Source: Chthoniobacteraceae bacterium (GTDB lineage: Bacteria; Verrucomicrobiota; Verrucomicrobiia; Chthoniobacterales; Chthoniobacteraceae). Taken from it: 64,000 bases of DNA. The notes beneath the pieces are model-generated. The model did not search any database, had not been told where the DNA came from, and worked only from the letters and a program-made list of their open reading frames with translations. Both the position numbers and the translations under genes were made by a program. The stretch spans positions 606,566-670,565 of the forward strand of contig JAQGOL010000030.1 in NCBI GenBank assembly GCA_028293625.1. The letters run 5' to 3'. Shown piece by piece: positions 1-9,597 of this stretch. Numbering within the stretch: the stretch's first letter is position 1; every line of letters starts with the position of its first letter.

Positions 1-462
1 CGCGCGGATCTCGGCATCGTAACGCTTCGGCGGAACCGGATAGCTCACGGCAGGACGCGACGGCTTTTCCTTGGTCAGCGGGCGTCCTTCTTTGACCCAC
101 TTATCGCGGCCTCCATTCAGAACCTTGACGTTGGTATGTCCAAACAACCGGAACGCCCAGAGCGCGTAGGTCGCCCACCAATTGGATTTATCGCCGTAAA
201 AAACGCAGGTCGTTTCGGGCGTGATGCCATGACGGCCGCAGAGAAAGGCAAATGCCTCGGGCGAAATATAGTCGCGCACCAGCGGATCCTGAAGGTCCTC
301 GCGCCAGTCGATATGAACGGCGCCGGGAATGTGGCCCGTGGAATAAAGCAACACGTCTTCGTTACTCTCGATAATGCGGAGCCCAGGCTCATTAAGATGC
401 CCCGCAAGCCATTCCGTGCTCACCAACACTTCGGGATGCGCGTATTCAAGGTTGTCGCTCAT
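1..462 (-). CDS. Rhodanese / thiosulfate sulfurtransferase, C-terminus cut by window edge
   Basis: The reverse strand reads open from an ATG at 462 to the window edge, giving the first 154 residues (starting [20 protein letters not shown]). The run [13 protein letters not shown], then [21 protein letters not shown] and [15 protein letters not shown] is the usual order of the N-terminal domain of two-domain rhodaneses (SseA/CysA type), which move sulfur from thiosulfate or 3-mercaptopyruvate to acceptors such as cyanide. The catalytic cysteine lies in the second domain, outside the window, so activity cannot be judged. It is divergent from the glycoside hydrolase at 662, sharing a 199 bp intergenic region. 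No signal peptide is seen, so it is probably cytoplasmic. Confidence 0.88.
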   Translation of the reverse strand, partial: MSDNLEYAHPEVLVSTEWLAGHLNEPGLRIIESNEDVLLYSTGHIPGAVHIDWREDLQDPLVRDYISPEAFAFLCGRHGITPETTCVFYGDKSNWWATYALWAFRLFGHTNVKVLNGGRDKWVKEGRPLTKEKPSRPAVSYPVPPKRYDAEIRA

Positions 463-661
463 AGAGCTTCCAACCTACCGCGCGTGCAACGGCTTGGGCA
501 ACGTATTTGGCGAAGCGCTCCTCCCTTGCTCCCTCAAAGCGCCACGTATGGGCGGCATTTACATTGTCGGCTCCCGCAATCATTGGGGGTTGCCCATCGA
601 GATAAGGGTGCGGCAAAGTAACTTTGTCAGTTATGGAAAACCCCTCAACCATTGTTGCAAT

Positions 662-2374
662 ATGATCCATCCCAAAGCGCTGTTCGCCGGCGTGCTAGCC
701 TGCACCGCTGCTTTCTCACTTGCCGAGGAATCTGATCTCGGCCCGTTCGGCATCGGCAGTTGCTACACCAACAATCGCTCGGCAGAGGATAATGCGCGAT
801 GGATTCCGCAGATGGAAGCAATCGGCCTCAAGTTCTACCGCACGCCCCACACTGACTGGGGCGCGGTCGAGCCGGCGGAGGGGAAATGGAGTTGGGAGAC
901 ACTTGACCAGCAGATGGACTACCTGACACAAAGGCACTTCGTCTTCGGCGGCATCCTGATCGGCAATCCGAAGTGGAACAGCCAGGACGCCCGGGGCGCC
1001 CTGCCAATCAATAATCTTGCCGGATGGTCGCGTTATGTCTCGGAGGTAGTAAAACACGCGGAGGGACGCATCAAGCATTGGGAGGTGTGGAATGAACCGC
1101 CAAACTTCACTGGCAAAGATCAAACGCCTGCGGATTATGCGAAGATTGTCGTCAGTGCCTATGACGCTGCGAAAGCCGCCGATCCCAAGTGCCTTGTGGG
1201 ACTTGCCGCGAAGTCGGCCCATGTCAACTATCTGGAACAGGTAATCAAAGCCGGAGCCAAGGATCACTTTGACTTCATCACGTTGCATCCTTACGAGGTG
1301 CTAAACGGCATTGCTGATAACGTCGGAACAGAAGCTCTTTTCCTGCACATCGTTCCCACGTTGCGCAAAATGCTGGCGGCGCAAAACCCGGCAAAGGCCG
1401 ATGTGCCGGTCATTTTCACCGAGCTCGGCTGCGATGCGAAAAAGGGCGCGGAGACGCAGGCGCAGGCGCTTATTAAAGCTTACACCATGGGCATCGCCCA
1501 AGGCGTTGACTGTATCCAATGGTTCGAGGGCATGGATGGCGATAGCGGGCCGATGGGACTGCTCGATGGCAAGGGAACGCCGCGTCGGGCTTACAAGGCC
1601 CTGGCACAAATGATCAAACACTTCGGACAGCATCCGGCTTACCTTGGCTGGTTGTTACTAAACGACAAAGACTACGCGTTCGTTTTCGAAGGATCCAAGG
1701 GTCCTCTGCTCGCAGCCTGGGCGCCAAAGGGTGCGCCTGATCATGTTGATTTTGGCCGGACAGTTCAAGTCGTCGACCCGGTGACGGGCGCCGCGACTGC
1801 CTCCAACTCCTATGAACTTACTGTTGCGCCCATCCTGGTAACTGGGGTGCCCGATAACCTGATACGGCAAGCCAGGGAGAACAAGGCAAAGCCGTTCCCG
1901 TGGGGCGGCGATTACTCCAATGCTAAATCGGTTTCCGTTACGATGGGTGAACGGAACGCGGAGAAAGGATTGCACACGATGGCGGGCGCTGCCGTGGCGG
2001 AGGCTGTCGTCGCCTATGGTGGCTCGGCGCGGGCGGGAAGTATTCCGGGAGGGAACGTCTTTATCGTCGATCCGAACTTTCTCGCTTATACCACGACACC
2101 GATTGAAATCACCGCCGTCGTCCGCCGCAACGAAGCCAATGACAACTCGGGCTTCAAGCTTGTCTATGAATCGACCAGCGGCTTCAAGACCGCCGGAAAC
2201 TGGTATACGGTGCCGGACAACAAGCAATGGCACACGGTGCATTGGAAGATAGAGGACGCGCAGTTTGTCAATTACTGGGGCTATAACTTCGCGCTCGAAT
2301 CCGACGGCAGCAAGTTCAATAAGTATTACATCCAGAGTGTGACCGTGACCAAACTCGACCCTCAAACAAAGTAG
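662..2374 (+). CDS. Secreted clan-A glycoside hydrolase (GH39/GH5-like)
   Basis: 570 residues. The frame is open upstream to 374, but the ATG at 662 gives a clean signal peptide (MIHPKALFAGVLACTAAFSLA, then EESD), so I start there. A TIM-barrel glycosidase is indicated by HWEVWNEPPN, where Glu145 follows Asn144 as in the acid/base motif of clan GH-A, and by IFTELGCD, where Glu254 fits the nucleophile on strand beta-7. WGAVEPAEGKWSWETLD is typical of beta-xylosidase-like and cellulase-like members. After the barrel (to about residue 340) come two beta-rich regions, the last resembling a carbohydrate-binding jelly roll. The substrate cannot be told from sequence, but secretion suggests extracellular or periplasmic polysaccharide breakdown. 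The gene stands alone between a divergent rhodanese and the MoxR operon. Confidence 0.85.
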   Translation: MIHPKALFAGVLACTAAFSLAEESDLGPFGIGSCYTNNRSAEDNARWIPQMEAIGLKFYRTPHTDWGAVEPAEGKWSWETLDQQMDYLTQRHFVFGGILIGNPKWNSQDARGALPINNLAGWSRYVSEVVKHAEGRIKHWEVWNEPPNFTGKDQTPADYAKIVVSAYDAAKAADPKCLVGLAAKSAHVNYLEQVIKAGAKDHFDFITLHPYEVLNGIADNVGTEALFLHIVPTLRKMLAAQNPAKADVPVIFTELGCDAKKGAETQAQALIKAYTMGIAQGVDCIQWFEGMDGDSGPMGLLDGKGTPRRAYKALAQMIKHFGQHPAYLGWLLLNDKDYAFVFEGSKGPLLAAWAPKGAPDHVDFGRTVQVVDPVTGAATASNSYELTVAPILVTGVPDNLIRQARENKAKPFPWGGDYSNAKSVSVTMGERNAEKGLHTMAGAAVAEAVVAYGGSARAGSIPGGNVFIVDPNFLAYTTTPIEITAVVRRNEANDNSGFKLVYESTSGFKTAGNWYTVPDNKQWHTVHWKIEDAQFVNYWGYNFALESDGSKFNKYYIQSVTVTKLDPQTK

Positions 2375-2506
2375 CAGGACATTGAACGAAACACGGCCCG
2401 GGTGGGAGTAACAAGAGTCGCATCATCGCTGCTACCAAGTTGCCAATCCCGATATAGCCCCTGTCCCGCAGCAGCGGGAATTTCCAGCCAGAACTACAAA
2501 GCCACC

Positions 2507-3424
2507 ATGTCCCCTTCCTTAGAAATTGGACGCCTCAGGAGCGCGATCTCCACCGTTTTCCGCGGATCGAACGAGGCGGTGGAATATGTGATTGTTGCGT
2601 TCCTGGCGTCCGGGCACGTCCTGATTGAGGACATTCCCGGGGTTGGCAAAACGACACTCGCCAAGGCGCTCGCTCAAAGTATCGGCGGCCGGTTCAGACG
2701 ATTGCAATGCACGCCGGATCTGATGCCCACCGATGTCACGGGTGTTTCCATCTACGACGAGCGCGAGCGCCATTTTACTTTCCATCCCGGACCGGTATTC
2801 TGCGATGTGCTGCTCGCCGATGAACTCAATCGGACTCCGCCGCGCACCCAGGCGGCATTGCTGGAAGCGCTCAGCGAAGGACAGGTGACTGTGGAAGGCG
2901 AGGCCAGGGCGCTCTCGCCGAGCTTCTTTTGCGTGGCCACGCAGAATCCGCTTGATCATGCCGGAACCTACTCTCTGCCGGAAAGCCAGCGGGATCGTTT
3001 CCTCCTGGCATTCCGTCTTGGCTACCCGGATGCGATGTCGGAACTCGATCTCCTCGCGCACGACGGCGCGGAAGCGGATCTGGCCAATCTGGAACCGATC
3101 CTCGACGAGACCACCCGCATACAGCTGCGCGCGGCCACCCGGCAGGTCGAGTTGGATGATAGCGTGCGCCGCTATATCCTGGAGATCGTTCGAGCCACGA
3201 GGGAATCGAAGGGATTGCTCCAGGGCGCCAGTCCGCGGGCAGGGCTTGGACTGCAACGGGCCGCGCAAGGAGAGGCGATGCTCAGGGGCCGCAACTTTGT
3301 GATTCCGGAAGACGTTCAGGCCATGGGAATCATCACGCTGGCTCACCGGGTCAGCCCCCGGACGGGGCACCTGGCCGAAAACGTGATTCGAGGGATACTG
3401 GAAACATTAGCCGTGCCGAGGTGA
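2507..3424 (+). CDS. MoxR-family AAA+ ATPase
   Basis: 305 residues from the ATG at 2507. An upstream start at 2402 would add 35 residues that look non-conserved. Walker A is GVGKTT (residues 45-50) and Walker B is VLLADELNRTPPRTQAALLEAL (DE at 104-105). The sensor region ATQNPLDHAGTYSLPESQRDRF is diagnostic of MoxR proteins. MoxR ATPases act as chaperones that mature or activate partner complexes, often together with DUF58 and VWA proteins. The stop codon overlaps the ATG of the DUF58 gene (TGATG), and the DUF58 gene in turn overlaps a transglutaminase, so the three form an operon. The client is unknown. Confidence 0.93.
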   Translation: MSPSLEIGRLRSAISTVFRGSNEAVEYVIVAFLASGHVLIEDIPGVGKTTLAKALAQSIGGRFRRLQCTPDLMPTDVTGVSIYDERERHFTFHPGPVFCDVLLADELNRTPPRTQAALLEALSEGQVTVEGEARALSPSFFCVATQNPLDHAGTYSLPESQRDRFLLAFRLGYPDAMSELDLLAHDGAEADLANLEPILDETTRIQLRAATRQVELDDSVRRYILEIVRATRESKGLLQGASPRAGLGLQRAAQGEAMLRGRNFVIPEDVQAMGIITLAHRVSPRTGHLAENVIRGILETLAVPR

Positions 3425-4494
3425 TGGCGGCGGCACGGCTCCCGGACGAATTGAAGCTTCACCGCCGATATTTCACCCCACAAGGCTGGTGGATGTGCGG
3501 TGTGGCCTCGCTCTCGGGTTCCACTTTATTGATGGCCGCTTGGCAACCATCCCCACTGCCCGCCGCGCTGGCGATCGGGCTGCTGGGCGCGCTTGGATTC
3601 GCGCGCTGGAAAGCGCCGCGTTCGCTTGCAGGCATCCAGGCCCAATGGGTTTTCCCCGCATCGGTGCACGCCTTGAATGAAGTCACCGTAGGCGTGGTTC
3701 TCATGGCCGATAAAGGATCGCCTCCCGTGACTCTCGAAGCGTGGCAGCCGATGCGGCGTCGCTTTGAAATCGTGTCGCGATTTGCCGGGCTAGGCCTTGA
3801 CCCAAGCCGCGCGTGGTGGATCGCTTGTTTTCCAAAACGGGGCCGCGCCTTTCTGCCTGCATTGGTTGTCGAGACCAGGCAACCATTCGGATTGGTTGCT
3901 GCCCGTGCATCGGCGGGGTTTGGTTTTGAATTAATCGTATTTCCCGCGCTGGGGCAGATCCGGCGGGAATTTGAAGCCCGCATTGAACGCTGGCTGGAAA
4001 CCCATTCCCCTGGCGCTGATGACGGGGACGATGAATTTGCTTATTTGCGCGAATACCGCCCCGGCGATCATCCCCGCTCCATTCATTGGAAAGCGAGTGC
4101 CAGGCGCGGTTCGATTCTGGTGAGTCAACGGCACGCCGTGGTTTCCCGCCGGCTTTCCCTGGTTGTCGATACAACGGCAGGGACGCATGCCTGGAAACTT
4201 GAACGGCTGCTCTCCGCGGCGGCAACGCTCGTCGATTATTTCTTCAAAAAGGGCTGGGCATTGACGCTTTTCGGTCATTTTGCGCCCGACGGAATGAAAG
4301 CGGGGCGTGAAGAACTCCTTGAACTGCTGGCGCTTGCCGAAGCGCAATCCGGCGATATCAGCCGGCTCATTCCCGAAGAGACGGTCAGTGTGGTTCTGAC
4401 ACTCAAACCTTTGGATGTAGTTGCTCCGGGGGCGCTGGTGCTTACTTTGGCCGAGTGCGAAGCGGTTGTCCTTATCCCACCACGCGTGCGATGA
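3424..4494 (+). CDS. DUF58 domain membrane protein
   Basis: 356 residues from the ATG at 3424 (a GTG one codon earlier is also in frame). Two hydrophobic stretches lie at about residues 20-60. The DUF58 signature is EYRPGDHPRSIHWKASARRG, around residues 208-228, followed by VSRRLSLVVDTTAG, reminiscent of a degenerate VWA fold. DUF58 proteins are regularly encoded between a MoxR ATPase and a transglutaminase-like protein and are thought to work with them at the membrane; the biochemical role is not established. It overlaps the upstream and downstream genes by 1 and 4 bases, implying translational coupling. Confidence 0.92.
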   Translation: MAAARLPDELKLHRRYFTPQGWWMCGVASLSGSTLLMAAWQPSPLPAALAIGLLGALGFARWKAPRSLAGIQAQWVFPASVHALNEVTVGVVLMADKGSPPVTLEAWQPMRRRFEIVSRFAGLGLDPSRAWWIACFPKRGRAFLPALVVETRQPFGLVAARASAGFGFELIVFPALGQIRREFEARIERWLETHSPGADDGDDEFAYLREYRPGDHPRSIHWKASARRGSILVSQRHAVVSRRLSLVVDTTAGTHAWKLERLLSAAATLVDYFFKKGWALTLFGHFAPDGMKAGREELLELLALAEAQSGDISRLIPEETVSVVLTLKPLDVVAPGALVLTLAECEAVVLIPPRVR

Positions 4495-6428
4495 AAATAA
4501 AAAGCGTGCGGGTCCTGACGGCTACCCATCTTGCCTTTTATTTCCTTATCGCGCTTTACCTGGGCGTTTTCCATCCCGGCTGTGGATGGTTTGTGAGTCT
4601 GCTTTTTCTCGCGGGATTGTTCGTGGAATTTCCGCCGCGTTGGTTTAACCCGGGGTCGCTGCCGGGAATGTTTCTCGCAGCGATGCTGGCCGGCTCATGG
4701 GGCATTGGATTGTTTGCCCAAAACACGGCGGCCTTCCACGGAGCCGCGGGGATGGTTCTCGCTTATTGGTTGCTCATTCCAAGCCGCCTCGGTCGTTTGA
4801 AATGGGTGCTCGCCCTCGTGCTGGTGGAGTTGGTCCTCATGGCCACACTCCCATCAAACGGCTTCTCCTTAATGTGCGCCCTTCCTCTCGGCATCGCGGC
4901 ACTCGGCTTCGATCGCTGGCTTCTCGACTCTGTCCCGGTGGGTCTCCCTGCAAATCGGCGCCGAATCTTTCCGTTCCTGCGCTGGGTCATCGCCCCGGTG
5001 ATCCTCGTGGCCAGTGTTACGCTTATAACCGGAAGTTGGGCAGTGACAAAAACCGCGGAGTTTCATGCGCGCCATCAGGTGGCTAAAGAGCCGGGCGCGG
5101 CATCGGGACCGCTGGTTACTGGCTTTGATGGGAATCTCGCCATTGGCAATCACCGCTCGATCAGCCGCGATGCGCGGGTGGCCGCCAGCCTGACCTGGGA
5201 AACCGGCGCGCCTCCCGACGACATGATCTATTTGCGCGCCCTTGCCTTGCCGGATCTTGTCGTGACGCACGGAGTGATGTCGTGGGAGCCGATTCACGAT
5301 GCCCCGCTGCAACCCGTTTCCAAGCCGGCCCGGCAACCCGAGCGCTGGGCTCATCTTTATCGGATGCCGAGCCGCACCGATGTGGTCTTGCGGGTGGACG
5401 GGGGCGAGCCGCCGGAATTATCGGGGATGCTCGCCGATGAGGATGGCAATCTTTACCGGCAGAACCTGAGAGCCACTTCGGAAAATTACCGTGTCGATTT
5501 TGACGACAGACGCCTCGAAGCCGACGCCTCAACGCTCACGCGCTGCCGGGCGGTCAACCCGCTGCTTGAGACACTCCCCTGGGATCAGATCGAAGATCCG
5601 CTCTGGAGCCGTGTTCATCCCGAATACGCCGCACTGCTTATCTGCGAATGGCTTGAAACGCATTGCCGTTATGACATTGAGAATCTACCCCGCCCCGCTC
5701 CTGGCGCGGCTGGTGTTCTGCGCGGATTCCTCTTCGGCCGCACGCTCGCGGAGCGCACCGGACATTGCCAGTATTTTACGACCGCAGCCGTCCTGCTTTT
5801 AAGGCGCGCTGGCCACACAGCGCGTTGTGTGTCCGGTTATGCAAGCGACGAAACGGACGGACGCAGCGTGGTGTTCCGCAGTCTGCACGCCCATGCCTGG
5901 CTGGAAGTGGTCAACAGCCGGGGATGCTGGCAGCGTTTTGATCCGACCCCTTCGCTGCGCAATACCCGGATTATCGAGGGAGTTGACCTTAAAGGCGTCT
6001 CCCCTGCTGGCGACGAGGCGGCCGTTCCCTCGCAGGAAGAGATGAGCACTCAGTTCGCGAGTGTGCGGCCGGAGAGAATCGCGAGGTGGCTGATCCCGTT
6101 GCTGGCCCTGATTTTCCTCGCCGTGTTCCGGGCAGTCAGCGCACGTCTCGGCGGCCCTCAATCGATCCAGGATCCGAGGATGGCTGAGCTTGGGCGGCGC
6201 AATCATGATCTGATCCAGGTGGCAGTCGCGCTCGGGATCCCTGTTACATCCGCCACCACTTTAAGCGCTTTGGTGACGGCATTGGAACACGTCACCGGCA
6301 TTTCCCTTCAACAACATTTGAATGCGCATCTGGCCGCGCGCTTTGGCCAGGGCCCGCTCCCGGAACCGTGGCCCATCGCCGCGATGCTTAAGGAAAACAG
6401 GGAAAAGTCCGAGGAATCGAGGAAGTAG
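4491..6428 (+). CDS. Transglutaminase-like membrane protein
   Basis: 645 residues, starting at the ATG of an ATGA overlap with DUF58 (the frame is open from 4455 but that start is less likely). The N-terminal 190 residues hold several membrane helices. A transglutaminase-core follows with a plausible catalytic triad: Cys426 in RTGHCQYFTTAAVLLLR, His468 in SLHAHAWLEV and Asp484 in RFDPTPS. One more helix lies near residue 545 (IARWLIPLLALIFLAVFRAV), followed by a cytoplasmic tail. The family includes cysteine proteases and cross-linking enzymes. The MoxR-DUF58-transglutaminase order is a common bacterial module, probably acting on the cell envelope. No BatA-type VWA gene is present here. Confidence 0.92.
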   Translation: MKIKSVRVLTATHLAFYFLIALYLGVFHPGCGWFVSLLFLAGLFVEFPPRWFNPGSLPGMFLAAMLAGSWGIGLFAQNTAAFHGAAGMVLAYWLLIPSRLGRLKWVLALVLVELVLMATLPSNGFSLMCALPLGIAALGFDRWLLDSVPVGLPANRRRIFPFLRWVIAPVILVASVTLITGSWAVTKTAEFHARHQVAKEPGAASGPLVTGFDGNLAIGNHRSISRDARVAASLTWETGAPPDDMIYLRALALPDLVVTHGVMSWEPIHDAPLQPVSKPARQPERWAHLYRMPSRTDVVLRVDGGEPPELSGMLADEDGNLYRQNLRATSENYRVDFDDRRLEADASTLTRCRAVNPLLETLPWDQIEDPLWSRVHPEYAALLICEWLETHCRYDIENLPRPAPGAAGVLRGFLFGRTLAERTGHCQYFTTAAVLLLRRAGHTARCVSGYASDETDGRSVVFRSLHAHAWLEVVNSRGCWQRFDPTPSLRNTRIIEGVDLKGVSPAGDEAAVPSQEEMSTQFASVRPERIARWLIPLLALIFLAVFRAVSARLGGPQSIQDPRMAELGRRNHDLIQVAVALGIPVTSATTLSALVTALEHVTGISLQQHLNAHLAARFGQGPLPEPWPIAAMLKENREKSEESRK

Positions 6429-6492
6429 AGAGTTCGTTTTGCGCTGGAAAAACTGCCGCGCACTTTCGCATTCGTTGCAGGCAAGGCGGGAA

Positions 6493-6507
6493 CCGGTCGC
6501 TGACCGG
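6493..6507. repeat. Short inverted repeat between convergent genes
   Basis: CCGGTC-GCT-GACCGG is a perfect 6 bp inverted repeat with a 3 nt loop in the 157 bp gap between the convergent transglutaminase and pyrF genes. It could help end transcription from either side, but there is no T tract on either strand, so this is only a possibility. Confidence 0.25.
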
Positions 6508-6585
6508 ACGGCATCCGCCGATTACGGCTGAGAACCGCTCGGTGGCATTCCGAAATCTGTCCTTCCACTTCCCACACCAGAAGAC

Positions 6586-7311
6586 TCACCCCTCAAAGAG
6601 GCGCGCGATTTCGGCCTGCAACTCCTCGGCTTTGGCGCGCGGATCGGGTGCCTGCCGGATCGGGCGCCCGATCACGACGTAATCGGCACCGCCAAGGAAC
6701 GCATCGGTGATGGTGACCGTCCGTTTTTGATCATCAACGGGGCGGTTCTCCACCGGACGAATGCCAGGTGTGATGATGATCAGTTTTTCGCCCAGATCGC
6801 TCCGGAGGCGCGCCGCCTCGAGGCCGCTTGAGATGACGCCATCGCATCCGAGGGCAAGCGCGCGTTTGGCCCGTGAGAAAACGAGTTCCTCGACATCGCA
6901 TTGGAACCCGAGGTCATCGAGATCGCCGCGATCCAGGCTCGTGAGCACCGTGACGGCGAGCAGTTTCATGTCGCCTTTGACCGCGACAGCCGCCTCGTAG
7001 ATCGACTGGGAACCATGCACCGTGCAGCATTCCACGCCGCGTTTGCTCAGGTTGGCGACCGCGTTCTTCACCGTCTCGGGGACGTCAAAGAACTTGAGAT
7101 CGACAAAGATTTTTTTGCCCTGCCGTTTGAGTTCCTCCACCAGCTCGAAATAGCCTTCCGTCATAAAGAGCTGGAGACCGAGCTTATAAAAAGTGATCGC
7201 GTCGCCGAGCTGCGCGACGACCGCAAGCGCCTCGGCCTTGGTCGGCACATCAAGGGCAAAAATCAGCCGGTCACGCGTCGGGATCGGCTTGGTGGAGAGA
7301 AGTTCGGGCAT
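6586..7311 (-). CDS. pyrF: Orotidine-5'-phosphate decarboxylase
   Basis: 241 residues from the ATG at 7311; the longer open frame upstream is low-complexity and unlikely. PyrF converts OMP to UMP, the last step of pyrimidine synthesis, in the cytoplasm. The catalytic motif DLKFFDVPETVKNAV carries the Asp-x-Lys-x-x-Asp residues. DRLIFALDVPTKAEAL begins the barrel, and GCDGVISSGLEA and LIIITPGIRP form the phosphate-binding end. Length matches the short bacterial PyrF class. The gene is divergent from purA with 223 bp between the two starts, so a pyrimidine and a purine gene share a control region. Confidence 0.97.
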   Translation of the reverse strand: MPELLSTKPIPTRDRLIFALDVPTKAEALAVVAQLGDAITFYKLGLQLFMTEGYFELVEELKRQGKKIFVDLKFFDVPETVKNAVANLSKRGVECCTVHGSQSIYEAAVAVKGDMKLLAVTVLTSLDRGDLDDLGFQCDVEELVFSRAKRALALGCDGVISSGLEAARLRSDLGEKLIIITPGIRPVENRPVDDQKRTVTITDAFLGGADYVVIGRPIRQAPDPRAKAEELQAEIARLFEG

Positions 7312-7534
7312 AGTCGTTCTGTTTTGAAGATGGCCGCGCCAACTTTCAATCCCCGACTGCCGGGGTGGCCGCGGCGCCCTTTTCCGGCTCCGCCTCCCCC
7401 GGGAGGATGAAATGTTGTTTGGAAACTTTGTTTGGGAAGTCTTGCGCCGCGTGGTCAGCCCATTAATCTGCGCCTTCCTCCCGGCGCGCCACGGCTGCAC
7501 CGGGAAGTTTTTACCACCTTATTTAATTACAGAC

Positions 7535-8806
7535 ATGGCCAACACCATCCTTGTCGGCGCTCAATGGGGCGACGAAGGCAAAGGCAAGATTATCGATTTT
7601 TTGACCGAAAAGGCCGACATCGTCGTCCGCAGCCAGGGCGGCAATAACGCCGGCCACACGGTCATCGTCGGCGATACCAAATACATTTTGCATCTGATTC
7701 CCTCGGGCATCCTGCGTGCCGGGAAAAAGTGCGTCATCGCCAACGGCGTCGTGCTTGACCCGATCGCGGTGGCCAAGGAGATCGATGGGTTGCGCGAAAA
7801 AAAGGTCAAAGTGACCAAGGCAAACCTCCTGATCAGCGATTGCGCGCACCTGGTGCTTCCTTATCACCGGGCCATCGATGAGCAGCGGGAACTGAAAAAA
7901 GGCAAAAACAAGATCGGCACCACCAAGCGCGGCATCGGTCCCGCCTATGGCGATAAAGCGGCGCGGGTCGGTTTGCGCATGAGCGACCTGATGCAGCCCG
8001 AACTCTTCAGCCAAAAGCTCAAGGAACGCGTCAAGGAGAACAACGCGGTGCTCGAAGCCTTCGGCGCCAAGGGTGTCAAGTTCAAGGAGATTGAAGCCGA
8101 GTATCTTGAAGCGGCGGAGAAATTGCGGCCGTTTGTCGGGAATACGGTGGTTTACCTCCACGAAGCGCTTAAAGCGGGCAAAGAGATCCTTTTTGAAGGC
8201 GCCCAGGGAACGTTCCTTGATCTTGATCACGGCACATATCCTTACGTTACCTCTTCCAACACCACGGCCGGCGGCGCCTGCACCGGTTCGGGCGTCCCGC
8301 CCCACCGCATGGATCGCGTCCTTGGCGTGATGAAAGCGTATACGACCCGCGTCGGAGAAGGCCCTTTCCCGACCGAGAACGACGAGTTTGGCGACATGCT
8401 CCACGGCATGGGCCGCGAGTTCGGCTCCACGACAGGCCGGGCACGGCGGTGCGGCTGGTTTGATGCGGTGGCAACCCGGTATGCCGGCATGGTCAACGGG
8501 ATCGACGACATCGCGGTGACCAACCTCGATGGGCTCGACAGCCTGGCCACCATCAAAATCTGCACCCATTACAAGCGCGGCAACAAGAAGTTGGAAGTGC
8601 CGCCAAGCGACATGCTTCAGCTGACCGATTGCAAGCCGGTCTATATCGAGATGCCCGGCTGGCAGACGCCTACCCACGAGGCAAAAACATTCGGGGAACT
8701 GCCCCCCAACGCCCAGGCGTATCTCCATAAGCTCGCCGAGTTGACCCAAGCCAAACTTACGATCGCCAGCGTCGGCCCTAATCGCGAGCAAACCATCGTG
8801 CTTTAG
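7535..8806 (+). CDS. purA: Adenylosuccinate synthetase
   Basis: 423 residues, the normal length. It joins IMP and aspartate using GTP in AMP synthesis. The ATG at 7535 is chosen because the protein then begins MANTILVGAQWGDEGKGK, the conserved N-terminus with the P-loop-like GDEGKGK. NNAGHT, GTTKRGIGPAYGDKAAR and TTGRARRCGWFDAVA are all present, and the sequence appears intact. The frame is open from 7412, but that extension is not conserved in the family. The uppS gene follows 32 bp later on the same strand, so the two may be co-transcribed. Confidence 0.98.
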   Translation: MANTILVGAQWGDEGKGKIIDFLTEKADIVVRSQGGNNAGHTVIVGDTKYILHLIPSGILRAGKKCVIANGVVLDPIAVAKEIDGLREKKVKVTKANLLISDCAHLVLPYHRAIDEQRELKKGKNKIGTTKRGIGPAYGDKAARVGLRMSDLMQPELFSQKLKERVKENNAVLEAFGAKGVKFKEIEAEYLEAAEKLRPFVGNTVVYLHEALKAGKEILFEGAQGTFLDLDHGTYPYVTSSNTTAGGACTGSGVPPHRMDRVLGVMKAYTTRVGEGPFPTENDEFGDMLHGMGREFGSTTGRARRCGWFDAVATRYAGMVNGIDDIAVTNLDGLDSLATIKICTHYKRGNKKLEVPPSDMLQLTDCKPVYIEMPGWQTPTHEAKTFGELPPNAQAYLHKLAELTQAKLTIASVGPNREQTIVL

Positions 8807-8838
8807 AGCGCGCCGACCACCACCAGCCCTCGTTTCCA

Positions 8839-9537
8839 ATGACCGTCCCCCGTCACATCGCCATAATCATGGATGGGAACGGACGCTGGGCCCGGGAACG
8901 CGGATTGCCTCGGGTCGCCGGCCACCAGCAAGGCGCCGAGTCGGTCCGCGCGGTCACCGAGGCGTGCTCGGAGATGGGCGTCGAGTTTCTCACCGTTTAC
9001 GCGTTCTCCACCGAAAACTGGAAACGCCCCAAGGCGGAAACCGATGCGCTGATGGTGCTGCTCGAGCATTTTATCGAGCAGGAATTGCCGGTGCTTCAGA
9101 AAAACAACCTGCGCCTCCGGGCAATTGGCCGGTTGCGCGATCTGCCGCAAAGCTGCCAGGACGCGCTCGATGCCGCCATCAAAGCGACCGCCGGCAATAC
9201 GTCGACGACGCTGATCCTCGCGCTCAGTTACAGTGGACGCGCGGAAATCATTGATGCGGTCCGCGGCCTTTGCGAGGAAGCCGCCAACGGGCGCATCGAT
9301 CCGGCATCGGTGGATGAGGAGCTCTTTCAGCGCCATCTCCATACCCGCGATTATCCCGATCCTGACCTGCTGATCCGCACCTCAGGCGAGATGCGCCTCT
9401 CCAATTTCCTGCTCTGGCAGCTGAGCTATACTGAAATCTTCGTGACCGAAAAACTCTGGCCCGACTTCGGCAAAGAAGATCTGCGAGAAGCGATTGCTGT
9501 CTTCAATCAACGTGAGCGCCGTTTTGGAGCGCTATAG
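8839..9537 (+). CDS. uppS: Undecaprenyl diphosphate synthase (cis-prenyltransferase)
   Basis: 232 residues. It extends farnesyl diphosphate with isopentenyl units to the C55 lipid carrier used for peptidoglycan and other envelope polymers. The catalytic loop HIAIIMDGNGRWA carries the invariant Asp, GHQQGAESVR and FSTENWKRP follow, and the C-terminal signature RTSGEMRLSNFLLWQ plus TEIFVTEKLWPDF is complete. Start at the ATG at 8839, 32 bp after purA. The usual cdsA partner is not found downstream. Confidence 0.97.
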   Translation: MTVPRHIAIIMDGNGRWARERGLPRVAGHQQGAESVRAVTEACSEMGVEFLTVYAFSTENWKRPKAETDALMVLLEHFIEQELPVLQKNNLRLRAIGRLRDLPQSCQDALDAAIKATAGNTSTTLILALSYSGRAEIIDAVRGLCEEAANGRIDPASVDEELFQRHLHTRDYPDPDLLIRTSGEMRLSNFLLWQLSYTEIFVTEKLWPDFGKEDLREAIAVFNQRERRFGAL

Positions 9538-9597
9538 GCGTAGTCGGGTTGCGGCCTTGGACGCCGTTTGATTTCGTTGGTCCCGTGCACGCGGGTC

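Noticed and set aside
374-661. Longer start for the glycoside hydrolase
   Set aside because: It would overlap the rhodanese start and put 96 unrelated residues before a clear signal peptide.
7523-8839. Open frame of 438 codons antisense to purA
   Set aside because: purA is complete on the other strand, and the antisense frame is a by-product of high-GC codon use.
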